From positions 1 to 64,000 of the forward strand of contig CAZMXP010000025.1 in the NCBI GenBank assembly GCA_964570285.1: a stretch of 64,000 nt of DNA, given 5' to 3'. Origin of the DNA: CAZMXP01 sp964570285 (lineage in GTDB: Bacteria > Planctomycetota > PLA2). Below, piece by piece: positions 50,701 to 59,575 of this stretch (positions are counted from its first letter, which is position 1; each line of letters opens with the position of its first letter). Made by a program: the position numbers and the translations under genes. Below the pieces are notes generated by a model. It was not told where the DNA came from. It did no database searches and worked only from the letters and a program-made list of their open reading frames with translations.

Positions 50701-52296
50701 TCATCGGCCCGGCAGCGAGAGCACGAACAGCGCCCCGCCGCCGGCGGGGGACTCGTAGGTCAGCGTGCCGCCGAGGTCGCGGGCGAGGCCGCGGGAGAGC
50801 GCGAGGCCGAGGCCGAGGCCGCGGGTCGGGTCGGTCTCGTCGCGATGGCCGCGCTCGAAGGGCTTGAAGATCCGGCGCACGACGTCGGGGGGCACCCCCT
50901 CGCCGTGGTCGCGGACCGTGATCGTGACCCGGTCGCCCGCGGCGTCCGCGGCGACCTCGATCGGCTGTTCGCTGCGTCCGTACTTGCAAGCGTTCTCGAC
51001 GAGATTGGCGAGGATCTGGCGCACGGCGTCGGCGTCCACCGTGAGGCCCCCGGACCCCCTCACGTTTACTTGCAAGCGCTGGCCCCCCTTCGCGGCGATG
51101 CGTTGCAAGTCGGGCTCGAGCCGGCCCATCAGCGCGGCGAGATCGATCGCCTCGGGGTGGAGCCTGAGCCGGCCCGACTCGAGCCGCGCGTGCGCGATCA
51201 CGTTCTCGACCATGCGCGCCATCAGGTCGGACTCGCGCTGCAGCGTCTTGTGGTAGGTCGCGCGCTTTACGTCGTCCGTGACAAGTCCCTCGGCGAGCAA
51301 GTCACTGTAGAGGCGAAAGGTCGTCAGCGGGCTGCGCAATTCGTGCGTCACGAGGCCCGCGAAACGGCGCTGCCGCTCACCGAAGTCGATGCTGCGTTTC
51401 AATGCGACGCCGGCGAGCGCGATGGCGAGCAGGGCGACAGGCCAGAGCGTGGCCAGCAGCGTGTGCGTGCTCGTCCACGCCAGCATCGCGCCGGCGGGGC
51501 GGGAGGCGACGAGGCAGGCGGGGAGCGTGATCAGCCTTGTGTCGAAGTGGTGGGGGGCCGGGGGGAGGAGGTCGGCGTCGGGGAGGATGTCCCTGACCTC
51601 GTCGAGCAGCGTCCGGCGGATGCGCGGCCAGTCGGCGAGGAACCCCTGCAACGCGTCCTGCCCCTCGAGCGTGACGCGGCGGATGAAGAAGAGCCGGTCG
51701 CCCTGCCAGACCGGTTCGAGCGTGCCGATCGTCGAGGTCGGCGTCGCGGCGGACTTGGCCGCCTTCGCCCAGGGCGCCTGCTCCTTCGTCTTCTTCTCGG
51801 CCTCCTCGACCTGCGGGAGCATCGCCTTCGGGTCGACCGCGGTGGCGACCTCGTCGAGCAGCGCGCAGTTGGCCTCGATGCGCTTCTGCTGCTTCTCGTC
51901 CTGCACGAGCAGGTCGCGGGCCGCGCCGGTGGGGATCTGCGGCGAATGGAACACGCCGTCCGTCGCCACCTCGAAGTGGATCTTCGCGTAGTCGGGCGTG
52001 CCCTCCAGCAGCGGCGACGGGGTGAGGATCTCCCTCGGCTCGATCTTCTGCATGCCGCGGGTGTAGGCGTCCTCCTCGAGCACGCGCACGGCGCGGTAGT
52101 CGGTGAGCGGCCGCCGCGCCTCGGTGGCGAGGTCGAGGGAGAAGCGCTGGTCCATGCGGCTCAGCGCGAGGCGGAGGTTTGTTTGGAACCGCGCCTCGGC
52201 GCGCGCGTCGAGCAGGTCGCGGGAGACCCACCCGAGGAAGGCGACGAGCGCCAGCGCGCCGATCGTGAACGCGGTCCAGAGCCAGCGGTGCCTCAC
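50701..52296 (-). CDS. Sensor histidine kinase
   Basis: 531 residues, GTG start overlapping the response regulator stop (GTGA). A first membrane helix (WLWTAFTIGALALVAFLGW, about 5-23), an extracytoplasmic sensor region of about 230 residues with no known domain, a second helix (LLATLWPVALLAIALAGVAL), then HisKA with the phospho-acceptor His318 in THELRSPLTTFR and HATPase_c with NLVENACKYG, DHGEGVP and GLGLGLALSRGL. There is no HAMP domain between TM2 and HisKA. It should phosphorylate the response regulator encoded immediately upstream; the signal may concern the VWA proteins of the same operon. Confidence 0.93.
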   Translation of the reverse strand: MRHRWLWTAFTIGALALVAFLGWVSRDLLDARAEARFQTNLRLALSRMDQRFSLDLATEARRPLTDYRAVRVLEEDAYTRGMQKIEPREILTPSPLLEGTPDYAKIHFEVATDGVFHSPQIPTGAARDLLVQDEKQQKRIEANCALLDEVATAVDPKAMLPQVEEAEKKTKEQAPWAKAAKSAATPTSTIGTLEPVWQGDRLFFIRRVTLEGQDALQGFLADWPRIRRTLLDEVRDILPDADLLPPAPHHFDTRLITLPACLVASRPAGAMLAWTSTHTLLATLWPVALLAIALAGVALKRSIDFGERQRRFAGLVTHELRSPLTTFRLYSDLLAEGLVTDDVKRATYHKTLQRESDLMARMVENVIAHARLESGRLRLHPEAIDLAALMGRLEPDLQRIAAKGGQRLQVNVRGSGGLTVDADAVRQILANLVENACKYGRSEQPIEVAADAAGDRVTITVRDHGEGVPPDVVRRIFKPFERGHRDETDPTRGLGLGLALSRGLARDLGGTLTYESPAGGGALFVLSLPGR

Positions 52297-52979
52297 GCGA
52301 GCATGTACCCCTTGCCGCGCACGGTCTGGATGCGGTCGCCCTCGCCGAGCTTGCCGCGCAGACGCGCGATGTGCATGTCGATCGTGCGCGTCTCGATCCC
52401 CTTCGGGTCGAGCCCCCAGACGCGCTGCAGCAGCTCCTCGCGGCTGACCGGGCGGCCGCGGCTCGCGGCGAGGTACTGGAGAAGCTCCGCCTCCTTCTCC
52501 GCGAGCGTCTCGCGCCGGCCGTCGGGGTGGCGGACCTCGCGGCTCTCGAGGTCGGCGGTGACGCCGCCGAGGTCGAGGGTGCCGACGGAGTGGGGGCGCT
52601 CGGCGGAGCGGCGGAGCACCGCCTCGACGCGGGCGAGCAGTTCCAGCGCGCCGAAGTTGTTCTTGATGAGATAGTCGTCGGCGGCGCACTGGCGGAGCCC
52701 CCGGACGCGGTCCTCCTCGCCGCCGAGCGCGGTGACGAAGATGACCGGCAGCGACGGCTTGCTCTTCCTGAGTTCCGTCACGAGGGAGAAGCCGTCGCGC
52801 TTCGGCAGCTTGATGTCGACGAGCGCGAGGTCGAGGTCGACCGAGAGCGCCTTCCGGAGCCCCTCCTCCCCGTCGGCGCTCTCGACGGTCTCGTAGCCGC
52901 CGCAGCCCAGCGTATCGACGAGACCCCTCCGGATGGAGGGGTCATCTTCGACGACGAGGACGCGGCGGCGGGGGGTCAT
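52293..52979 (-). CDS. OmpR/PhoB-family response regulator
   Basis: 228 residues. The receiver domain has the acidic pocket EDD (11-13), phospho-acceptor Asp55 (LVDIKLPKRDG), Thr83 and Lys106 (with YLIKNN in place of the more usual YLVKPF). The C-terminal winged helix contains LAEKEAELLQYLAASRGRPVSREELLQ and RTIDMHIARLRGKLG, the classical OmpR motif. ATG overlaps the stop of the VWA gene (ATGA) and its own stop overlaps the kinase start. Probably autoregulates this operon. Confidence 0.93.
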   Translation of the reverse strand: MTPRRRVLVVEDDPSIRRGLVDTLGCGGYETVESADGEEGLRKALSVDLDLALVDIKLPKRDGFSLVTELRKSKPSLPVIFVTALGGEEDRVRGLRQCAADDYLIKNNFGALELLARVEAVLRRSAERPHSVGTLDLGGVTADLESREVRHPDGRRETLAEKEAELLQYLAASRGRPVSREELLQRVWGLDPKGIETRTIDMHIARLRGKLGEGDRIQTVRGKGYMLA

Positions 52980-54091
52980 TCGCCGAAAGCGTACCCCTTC
53001 TTGGTCGCCTGCGCGCGGATGGCGTCGCGCACCGCGCGGTCGAAGGCCTTGTCGTCCTTCTGCTGCGTCTTCGCGAGTTCCGCCTCGATGAAGAGCGCGC
53101 GCTCCTTCTGGAGGCCCGCGATGTCGGCCTGGATCTTGCAGCGCTCGGCGTACTTCTCGTCGAGGTGCGCCTGGATCTCCGCGAGGCTCTTGCCGCGCAG
53201 CGCCTCCGGCAGATCCTCCTGCTTGACCTCGGCGAGCTTCACCCTCCCCTCGCGGGTCACGTCCACGAGGCACCAGTTGCACTGGTAGAACGCGCCGACC
53301 TTGCACGCCGCGCGCTCGGCGGCGGCGGCGGGAGCCGCCTCCTCCGCCTTCTTGTCCTGCGCCGTCTGGCGCGCCCATCCCGCGTCGCCCTGCGCGCCGT
53401 AGGGCACGTACGTCCCATTCAGGGCCGTCGAGAGGGTCGCGAGCTTGGTGTCGAAGGGGGTCGCGACCGTGACGGTGCCTCGGTCCTGGTCGATGCTGGC
53501 GAAGTGTCCGTCCGCGAGCGTGGCGACCTCCTTCCACGCCGGCGCGAGGCTGTCCGTGGCGGGCCCGCAGTAGATCGAGTTCACCATGACGCCGTTGCCG
53601 ATCAGCGACCGGCAGACGTCGCGGAAGTTTACGACGGGATCCTGCTCCGCCGACTCGTTGCCGGCGACGATGACGAGCTTGAGGGCCGACTTGCGGCCGT
53701 CCCACTTGAGCCCCTCCATCGCGCGCTGGAGCACCCGGCCGACGTACTCGTCGCCGCCGTTCGTCGTCTGCGCGAACATCTCCTGCGAGATCAGGTCGAG
53801 GTCCTCGGTCAGGTCCGAATGGACCTTGACCCAGCCCGACTCCGCCGTGTGGCCGTTGTTGCCGAAGGTCAGGAAGGCGACGCGCAGCCGCGGGAGCGGC
53901 TTCGCGAGCGCGAGGTCGTTGACGATGGACCAGATCTTCGTGCGGGCGGCGTCGAGCAGCCCGTTCATGCTGCCCGACGTGTCGAGGCAGATCGCGAGGT
54001 CGATGACCCGCGGTTCCTTCGCTTCCTCGGCGTGGGCGGCGGCGCCGGCCACGAGCAGCAGGGCCAGGAGGGACGTGCGGAGTGTGGACAT
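52976..54091 (-). CDS. Secreted VWA-domain protein
   Basis: 371 residues with signal peptide (TSLLALLLVAGAAAHAEE). The von Willebrand A domain (about 27-230) has a complete MIDAS beginning DTSGSMN (37-43), followed by a Cys-containing region (ERAACKVGAFYQCNWCLVDVT, about 280-300) and a coiled-coil-like C-terminus (LAEIQAHLDEKYAERCKIQAD...). The metal-dependent adhesion site suggests protein binding outside the cell. Its ATG overlaps the stop of the VIT-VWA gene (TAATG). Confidence 0.85.
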   Translation of the reverse strand: MSTLRTSLLALLLVAGAAAHAEEAKEPRVIDLAICLDTSGSMNGLLDAARTKIWSIVNDLALAKPLPRLRVAFLTFGNNGHTAESGWVKVHSDLTEDLDLISQEMFAQTTNGGDEYVGRVLQRAMEGLKWDGRKSALKLVIVAGNESAEQDPVVNFRDVCRSLIGNGVMVNSIYCGPATDSLAPAWKEVATLADGHFASIDQDRGTVTVATPFDTKLATLSTALNGTYVPYGAQGDAGWARQTAQDKKAEEAAPAAAAERAACKVGAFYQCNWCLVDVTREGRVKLAEVKQEDLPEALRGKSLAEIQAHLDEKYAERCKIQADIAGLQKERALFIEAELAKTQQKDDKAFDRAVRDAIRAQATKKGYAFGE

Positions 54092-56355
54092 TACTTGCTC
54101 TCCTCTGCGAATGAGTTGCGGACAAGGATGTTCAGGTTCTGGTAGCGGAGGAAGATCTCCCCCTTGCGCGCGACGAGCGCCTGCCGGCCCTCGAGGACCA
54201 GCGCGTCGAGCAGCGCGGCGAACTCCGGCGTGCCGAAGACCACGGTCCGGTCGGCCTTGATGTCGCCCTTCTGGGCGATCACGTTGCCGTCGATCCAGGC
54301 GTCGCCGCGCTTGAAGAAGCCGCGGTCGCACACCTGCACGACGTTCTCGACCTCGACCTCCTCCATCTTGCTGTTGTAGAAGGCGCTCTTCGCCGCGACG
54401 CGCTCCTGCTTCTTCCCCTTGTCGACGTTCAGCCCCTGGGCGACGGCGCCGCCCCCGGAGCGCACGCGCACCGCCTTGCCCTCGATCTCCCTCCCGCACT
54501 CGGCCGCGAGCGCGTCCCACGCGGCGAGGTTGGTCCCCTCGGTGGCGAGGAAGGAGGTGTACTCCGACAGGATGCCGAATTCCGTACTCAGACGGAGGAT
54601 CTCCTCCCGGAGTTCGCGGAAGCGCGGGTCGTTGAAGATGGAGTCGCCGACCACGGCGGGCCGCTCGGCCCCCGCGGCCCCCCCCTGCCGGATCTGGTCG
54701 ATCAGGTACGCGATGCGCCGGCCCGCCCAGAGCCTCGACACGAACGCGTTCCTCGTCGTGGTCCCGTCGAGCGGGAACTCCATCAGGAACTGGCGGTCCT
54801 CGCCGAGGAAGTTGCCGCCGACGCGGAAGCGCAGCGGCGCCTCGCCGCGGTACTGGCCGAGCAGCACGAGCTGGTCGCCGTCGAAGAGGTCGGGCAGCAC
54901 CATCGGGATCAGCTCGCGCACGGCGAGCGTCGTCACGTTGCCGGCGGCGTCGAGCGTCTCGAGCTTGGCGCCGGAGAAGACCGGGCCGAAGAGGCGGCGG
55001 TAGACCTGCGCGACCTTGACCTCGACGTCCTCGCCGGGCAGCACGTAGGTGCTCGTGCTGCGCGTGACCTCGGCGATGCGGTCGAGCAGCGGCACATTGA
55101 CATCGTGGCCGACGCCGAAGGTGAAGACGCGGCGCCGGTGGGGGTTGCCCTGCTCGACGAGCTCGCGGATCGCGACCTCGGAGGTGCGGCCGATCGTTGG
55201 CAGGCCGTCGGTCAGGAAGAGCACGATCGGCAGCATGCCCGGCGACGGCGGCTGCCGCAGCGCCTCGACGAGCGCGTCGTGGATGTTGGTGCCGCCGAGC
55301 GGCCGAAGCGCGCCGAGGTAGGCGCGTGCCTGCCGCACGCTCTCCTCGGTGCGCAGCACCGGCTTCGGCGCGAAGAGCTCGACGCCGTTGCTGTAGTCGA
55401 TGATGTTGAAGCTCTCGCCGTCGAGCAGCCCCTCGATGACCTGCAGCGCGGCCGCCTTCGCCTGGTCCATGTTGCCGCCGGCCATGCTGCCGCTGCGGTC
55501 GATCACGACGGTGATCTCGCGCAGCACGCGCCGCTCCTTCGCGGGAGGGGCCGCGGGCAGCCCGGCGAGCAGCAGGAAGTAGCCGCCGCCCACCTTCGGG
55601 TCGGGGTAGGCGAAGAGCGACGCGGAGAGCCCGCTGCGCTCGAGCAGGCAGGAGAGGCGGAACGGGCCCGCCTCGATGCGCCCGCCCTCCTGCGCCCGCA
55701 GCGAGAGGCGGCCGGGCGCGTGGCGCTTGATCGCGAGGTTGTGGCTCGGCGAGTAGACCGTGGCGATCGGCGACCTGCATTCGATCTCCACGCTGACCTC
55801 CCACGGCACCTCGGCATCGAGCAGCTCGCTGCGGAGCAGCACGTAGTCCATGCGGTTGCTGTCCGTCGCGAGGATCTGGTGGTAGGCGAGGCGCACCCGC
55901 TGCGTGCCGCCGGGCGGCACCGGGAAGACGCTCGTCCGGATCAGGCCGTAGCCCGCGAATTCGAGCAGCGCCGGGTCGCGCACCTGCGCGACGATGGTGT
56001 CGTAGGTGCGCCGCGCCTCCGACGCGGGCAGCAGCTTCGCGGTCGGCTCCGCCGCCGCACCCTGGAAGTCGAACGCATGCACGACGGCGCCGTCGGGCAC
56101 CGGCACGAGCAGCACCGCCTCCGCCGGGCGCCGGCCCGGGTTGCGCAGATGGATGTCGAGGGTCGTCGTCGCCGCCTGCTCCAGGATCTCGACACGCGCG
56201 CCGACCTTCTCGATGCGGATCGCCTCGACGTCCGGCGCCGGCCGCCAACTCCGCGACTGCGGCACGATGATGTGGTGGCGGGCCATCTCCTGGGATTGCG
56301 CCTGCGGCGCGATCCCGATCAGGAGCAGGGCGAGGAGGAAGGGCGAGCGCTTCAT
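54091..56355 (-). CDS. Secreted VIT-VWA protein (inter-alpha-trypsin inhibitor-like)
   Basis: 754 residues, signal peptide to about 22. A VIT domain (about 45-165; VPVPDGAVVHAFDF, AREIEAEIKEKAEA-like segment replaced by AKLLPASEARRTYDTIV) precedes a VWA domain (about 281-460) with MIDAS DRSGSMAGGN. The C-terminal 250 residues include LSTEFGILSEYTSFLATEG, the conserved ending of the VIT-VWA family. Members are surface or secreted proteins of unknown partner in bacteria. First gene of a coupled operon with a second VWA protein and a two-component system. Confidence 0.88.
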   Translation of the reverse strand: MKRSPFLLALLLIGIAPQAQSQEMARHHIIVPQSRSWRPAPDVEAIRIEKVGARVEILEQAATTTLDIHLRNPGRRPAEAVLLVPVPDGAVVHAFDFQGAAAEPTAKLLPASEARRTYDTIVAQVRDPALLEFAGYGLIRTSVFPVPPGGTQRVRLAYHQILATDSNRMDYVLLRSELLDAEVPWEVSVEIECRSPIATVYSPSHNLAIKRHAPGRLSLRAQEGGRIEAGPFRLSCLLERSGLSASLFAYPDPKVGGGYFLLLAGLPAAPPAKERRVLREITVVIDRSGSMAGGNMDQAKAAALQVIEGLLDGESFNIIDYSNGVELFAPKPVLRTEESVRQARAYLGALRPLGGTNIHDALVEALRQPPSPGMLPIVLFLTDGLPTIGRTSEVAIRELVEQGNPHRRRVFTFGVGHDVNVPLLDRIAEVTRSTSTYVLPGEDVEVKVAQVYRRLFGPVFSGAKLETLDAAGNVTTLAVRELIPMVLPDLFDGDQLVLLGQYRGEAPLRFRVGGNFLGEDRQFLMEFPLDGTTTRNAFVSRLWAGRRIAYLIDQIRQGGAAGAERPAVVGDSIFNDPRFRELREEILRLSTEFGILSEYTSFLATEGTNLAAWDALAAECGREIEGKAVRVRSGGGAVAQGLNVDKGKKQERVAAKSAFYNSKMEEVEVENVVQVCDRGFFKRGDAWIDGNVIAQKGDIKADRTVVFGTPEFAALLDALVLEGRQALVARKGEIFLRYQNLNILVRNSFAEESK

Positions 56356-56476
56356 GCCCTATTTGTACGGCCCGCGCGGGGGGTGGGAGGTAACGGGCAG
56401 GTAAACCGGCCCCCCGCGGGACAAAGGGGTCAGACCCCGTTGTCCCGGGCAGGTGCGAACGGATCGAGGGAGGGGC
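56356..56476 (-). promoter_or_regulatory. Probable promoter region of the VIT-VWA operon
   Basis: A 121-bp gap between the end of the 324-aa gene and the VIT-VWA start. It contains the third 31-bp palindrome, about 60 bp upstream of the start codon. No confident -35/-10. Confidence 0.3.
56417..56447 (+). repeat. 31-bp near-palindrome, copy 3
   Basis: Identical to the copies at 28110 and 31523, same plus-strand orientation, lying between two minus-strand genes. Confidence 0.9.
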
Positions 56477-57451
56477 CTACCGGTCGCCCTCGCGCTCGGC
56501 GGACGTCGTGAATCGGAGCCAGTCGATGCGCCGCTTGGAGGCGACCTTCGTGGTCCGCGACCAGTGCACGGAGCGCGGGATCCCCGTCGCGAGGTCGTAG
56601 ACAAAGGTGGCCTCGTCCTCGACGTCGAAGGAGAGCCTCTCCATCTCCTCCGCGGGGGCCCCCGGCAGGCCGCTCTTCTTGGCCACAGCCTCGAGGTAGC
56701 GCGCGATCGCCTGCTTGGTCTTCTCCCCATCCAGCTTCTGCCGCCACACCAGTTCCGCCGTGCCGGCCTCGCCGTCGACGCCCCGGAGCAGGAAGGCCGC
56801 CTTCGTCGGGATCATCTCGCCCGTGAACGGCAGCGGCAGCGCATCCTCGTAGGGGCGCTCCTCGCCGGGCACGAACGAGCCGCCGGACGGGAAGGAGAAG
56901 ATCCTCGCCTCGTGGATCAGCAGGTGCTCCATCTCCTCGCCCAGCAAGGACTTCACGAGGGGGTCGAGCAGGGCCTTGATCGCGGCCTCGTCCGCGCCCC
57001 CTGCGACGGCCGAGGCCCGCACGGCGGTGAACACCTCCTCGAGGCGGCGCCGCACGGCGGCGCCGTTCTCGAGGGCCTGCACGGAGCCGTACTCGTCCGC
57101 CTTGAGGTCGAGCACGAGGCCCTGCATGATGCGCCCGACGCGAACCGCCAGCGGGTTCCTGCTCGCCGCCTCGGGAAGCCGGGTGTCGGTGAAGGTCCAG
57201 CGGAAGAGGTAGCCCTCCTCGTCGGCACGCACGACCTCGACGTCGATGTCGGAGGTCGAATGGCCGTCATGCGTCGGCTTGTCGCCGTCGAACTCCTTGC
57301 GCCCCTTCTCGAGCACGAGCCGGAACCGCGTCCCGGCTTCCCAGGAGCAGGGGAACTCGACAACCGGCGCCACGGGATCCTCGCCGGAGGCGGCGGTCGA
57401 TGCGAGCAGCAACAGGACGCAGGCACCTCGCGAGCCTCTGCGGAGCGGCAT
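56477..57451 (-). CDS. Secreted protein of unknown function
   Basis: 324 residues from ATG 57451 with GGAGG 7 nt upstream. Signal peptide RGACVLLLLASTAASGED. Mostly beta-structure, with DKPTHDGHSTSDIDVEV and ATFVYDLATGIPRSVHWSR, a fold reminiscent of proteins that bind lipophilic or peptide partners but with no named family. It is followed on the same strand after 121 bp by the VIT-VWA operon and might share its regulation. Confidence 0.65.
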   Translation of the reverse strand: MPLRRGSRGACVLLLLASTAASGEDPVAPVVEFPCSWEAGTRFRLVLEKGRKEFDGDKPTHDGHSTSDIDVEVVRADEEGYLFRWTFTDTRLPEAASRNPLAVRVGRIMQGLVLDLKADEYGSVQALENGAAVRRRLEEVFTAVRASAVAGGADEAAIKALLDPLVKSLLGEEMEHLLIHEARIFSFPSGGSFVPGEERPYEDALPLPFTGEMIPTKAAFLLRGVDGEAGTAELVWRQKLDGEKTKQAIARYLEAVAKKSGLPGAPAEEMERLSFDVEDEATFVYDLATGIPRSVHWSRTTKVASKRRIDWLRFTTSAEREGDR

Positions 57452-57699
57452 GGTCGCCTCCTTCCCGATGGACGCACCCGATGGACGGGCCGACGCCCCC
57501 CCAAGCGCAACGCGGCGGGCCTGCGTCGCGAAGCCGCATGCTACCACCGCCGCCCTGGATCGCCCCGCAGGCGTTCATCGTCGCCCCGGAGGACCGCCGA
57601 AACGAGCCGCAGGACGGCGCCGGCTGTGCGAACGGTCGCGGTCTCTCGCGCGCCTGCCGTCGGCGATGCGGGGGGGGAGCGGGGGGGGAGCGGGGGGCG
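57452..57699. other. Gap without intact gene
   Basis: About 250 bp between the unknown secreted-protein gene and the GNAT remnant. It is GC-rich, with no coding pattern seen; it may hold eroded C-terminal sequence of the GNAT remnant and the promoter of the secreted-protein gene. Confidence 0.4.
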
Positions 57700-57892
57700 C
57701 CGCTCACGCGCACCTCCCGCGGCCTCGCGCGCGCGTTCCACGAGTGTGCGCCCGATGCCGCGGCATTGATGGTCGCGCGAGACGATTCCCGAAGTCGTTG
57801 CGCGGGTGCATCGAGCCCAACGGCGACGTCTTGAGAAACGACAGGTACTCCTGCGCGGAGAGCCTCTCGTCGGCCCGGTACTCGACGTCCAT
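57700..57892 (-). pseudogene. GNAT acetyltransferase remnant
   Basis: The minus strand begins MDVEYRADERLSAQEYLSFLK, a typical GNAT N-terminus of the EYRADERLSAQEYL type, continues for about 37 residues, and then after a frame change reads RDHQCRGIGRTLVERAREAAG, the acetyl-CoA motif. The intervening about 50 residues are missing. It is therefore an internally deleted, frameshifted copy. Confidence 0.75.
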
Positions 57893-57953
57893 GGCGCGCT
57901 CTCCGCGCCAGCGCATCCGTGACCCGCGTGCCGGGCGCCCGCCGGCGGGCACC

Positions 57954-58418
57954 TCACGCGATGGACGCGCCGTCGTCCCAAGGCCTGACTTCGGGCTGTG
58001 CGGGCACGGCGAAACTGGAACCGAAGACGCAGCCGCGGAGCAGCCTGCGCCGCCACGGAAGGTAGAAGGCGACCGTCAGGCCGCGTCGATGCTCGATCAG
58101 GACTTTCACCGCCTTCGTCGGCCTTTCGCCGGCTGGCGTGATGGTCACATCCTCGCAGACCGCGACCGCGGCAAGGTCGCGTTCGAGCGCGCGCGCACGC
58201 AGCGACTCGTGCAGCAGGGGCAGGATCTCCGCCTGAGTGACCGCCGCGTCGATATCGTTGCCGGAGACCATCATCAAGGTGACGCGGCCATCGGCCTCCA
58301 GCACGGCCCCGTGCGGCAGGAACCCGCCCTGCTTGCGCACGAGTCCCTCCGACACGTCGAACAGCGGCTCGGCCATCGCCTCGAGGTCGGGCTTGAGTTC
58401 GGCGAAGAGTTCGTCCAT
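57954..58418 (-). CDS. Conserved-looking hypothetical protein
   Basis: 154 residues, soluble, alpha/beta: MDELFAELKPDLEAMAEPLF, then KQGGFLPHGAVLEADGRVTLM and DVTITPAGERPTKAVKVLIEHRR. I do not recognise the family and see no catalytic motif. The pattern of a helix followed by 4-5 strands resembles small immunity or stress proteins. No operon partner is obvious; the VOC gene is 126 bp upstream on the same strand. Confidence 0.6.
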   Translation of the reverse strand: MDELFAELKPDLEAMAEPLFDVSEGLVRKQGGFLPHGAVLEADGRVTLMMVSGNDIDAAVTQAEILPLLHESLRARALERDLAAVAVCEDVTITPAGERPTKAVKVLIEHRRGLTVAFYLPWRRRLLRGCVFGSSFAVPAQPEVRPWDDGASIA

Positions 58419-58544
58419 GGAAGACCCATCCCGCTTCTGCTGCTCGCGCGCGAACAGCCCTCTCCATGCAACCGCGTTCCCGGGCCGCGCTCCGCACGCC
58501 CGGGCGGAGCAACCGCCCCTCCCAGCTCCCGGGTTGGCCCGCCG

Positions 58545-58889
58545 TCACCGTTGCCAGAGGCCGTGCTGGACGCCTCCGTGGAAGTAGATCGCGCATCTGC
58601 CGTGGCCGGGGATCTCCATCGGCGGTACCGCGACCTCGGCGCCCGCCGCGACCGCGGCGGCGACCGCCGCCTCGATGTCGTGGACGAGCCAGTAGGGCCG
58701 CACGACCGGCTCCTCCGCGTCGTGCATCGGCCCCCGCACCCCCACGAGACCGCCGCGAGACAGCCGCGCCGTCCGCGCGTGGCCCAGTGCCGCGTCCGGC
58801 TCGCCGAACCGGACGCCGTGCGCGGCCGCATACGCCGCGCACACCGCGTCGACCTCCTTCGTCACGACCTCGAGGTAGTAGATCCGCAT
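58545..58889 (-). CDS. VOC family (glyoxalase-like) protein
   Basis: 114 residues, start ATG 58889. Two beta-alpha-beta-beta-beta modules of the vicinal oxygen chelate fold: RIYYLEVVTKEVDAVCAAYA ... and YWLVHDIEAAVAAAVAAGAEV ... VPPMEIPGHGRCAIYFHGG. Potential metal ligands are few, so activity is uncertain. A GTG start at 58994 would add a lipoprotein-like leader (SCLAIAAC), but its third-position GC is low for this genome, so I prefer the short form. Confidence 0.75.
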   Translation of the reverse strand: MRIYYLEVVTKEVDAVCAAYAAAHGVRFGEPDAALGHARTARLSRGGLVGVRGPMHDAEEPVVRPYWLVHDIEAAVAAAVAAGAEVAVPPMEIPGHGRCAIYFHGGVQHGLWQR

Positions 58890-58998
58890 GGGCTTCCCTG
58901 TGCCTTCCTTCGATGTCCGATCGTGCCCGTTCGTCGCGGAGCATGCCGCAATGGCAAGGCAAGACAGGATCGTCGTCCGACTTCGGTATTGCACGCTG

Positions 58999-59574
58999 CT
59001 ATTCCGCCGCCTTCGGGGCGCGCAGGCCCTTGCTGTAGATGCCGGACCGGTCGAAGCAGCAGACGCGCCGCTTCCCGGCGGCGAGCATCGAGCAGGCGCC
59101 GGCGATCCGGCGCTCGCGGGTCTCCTGCCGCTTCGCGGAGACGATCCAAGCGATCCAGTCCCGGCGCGCGATGGGCGTGATGTCCGACCAGACCCTTCGC
59201 GCCTCGGTTGCCGCCGCGAGGGCCTTCCGCAGGTCGGCCGGCACGCTCGGCTCGGGCGCCTGTTCCGAAGGCACGATCTCGAGCGCGACGGTCCCGCCAG
59301 GCTCCGCGCCCGCCGCCACGCGCAGCTTCCGCTCCACGCGGAGCCAGTGGCTCCCCTGTCCGTCCGGCTCGAGCGTGGCGGTGAACGGGATGCCGTTGAG
59401 GGTCCCCTCGACCGTGGCCATGCCGCGGGAGGGCAGCTTCGCGCTGGCGTCGGGCGGCAGCGTGAGAAAGGTCCAGGTGCTGGCCTTCGAGGTCCCCGCC
59501 GGACGGAGGAGCTTCGCCGTGAAGCGGATCGTGGCGCCTGGAGACTGCTTCATGGGCGTGTGCGTTCGCCTCAT
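58999..59574 (-). CDS. DUF1905 / YdeI (OmdA)-family protein
   Basis: 191 residues. The N-terminal domain (about 15-105) is DUF1905 (FTAKLLRPAGTSKASTWTFLTLP, SRGMATVEGTLNGIPFTATL); the C-terminal part (about 115-180) carries WSDITPIARRDWIAWIVSAKRQETRERRI, the YdeI/OmpD-associated motif. Members are linked to bacteriocin or envelope-stress protection, but the biochemical role is unknown. The start ATG follows the stop of the upstream GNAT gene by 1 nt, so they are an operon; ATG 59553 is an alternative start. Confidence 0.85.
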   Translation of the reverse strand: MRRTHTPMKQSPGATIRFTAKLLRPAGTSKASTWTFLTLPPDASAKLPSRGMATVEGTLNGIPFTATLEPDGQGSHWLRVERKLRVAAGAEPGGTVALEIVPSEQAPEPSVPADLRKALAAATEARRVWSDITPIARRDWIAWIVSAKRQETRERRIAGACSMLAAGKRRVCCFDRSGIYSKGLRAPKAAE

Positions 59575-59575
59575 G

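Noticed and set aside
58890..58994. An extended VOC protein with a lipoprotein-like leader (GTG 58994)
   Set aside because: Third-position GC in the extension is clearly lower than in real genes here and VOC proteins are normally cytoplasmic; kept only as an alternative.
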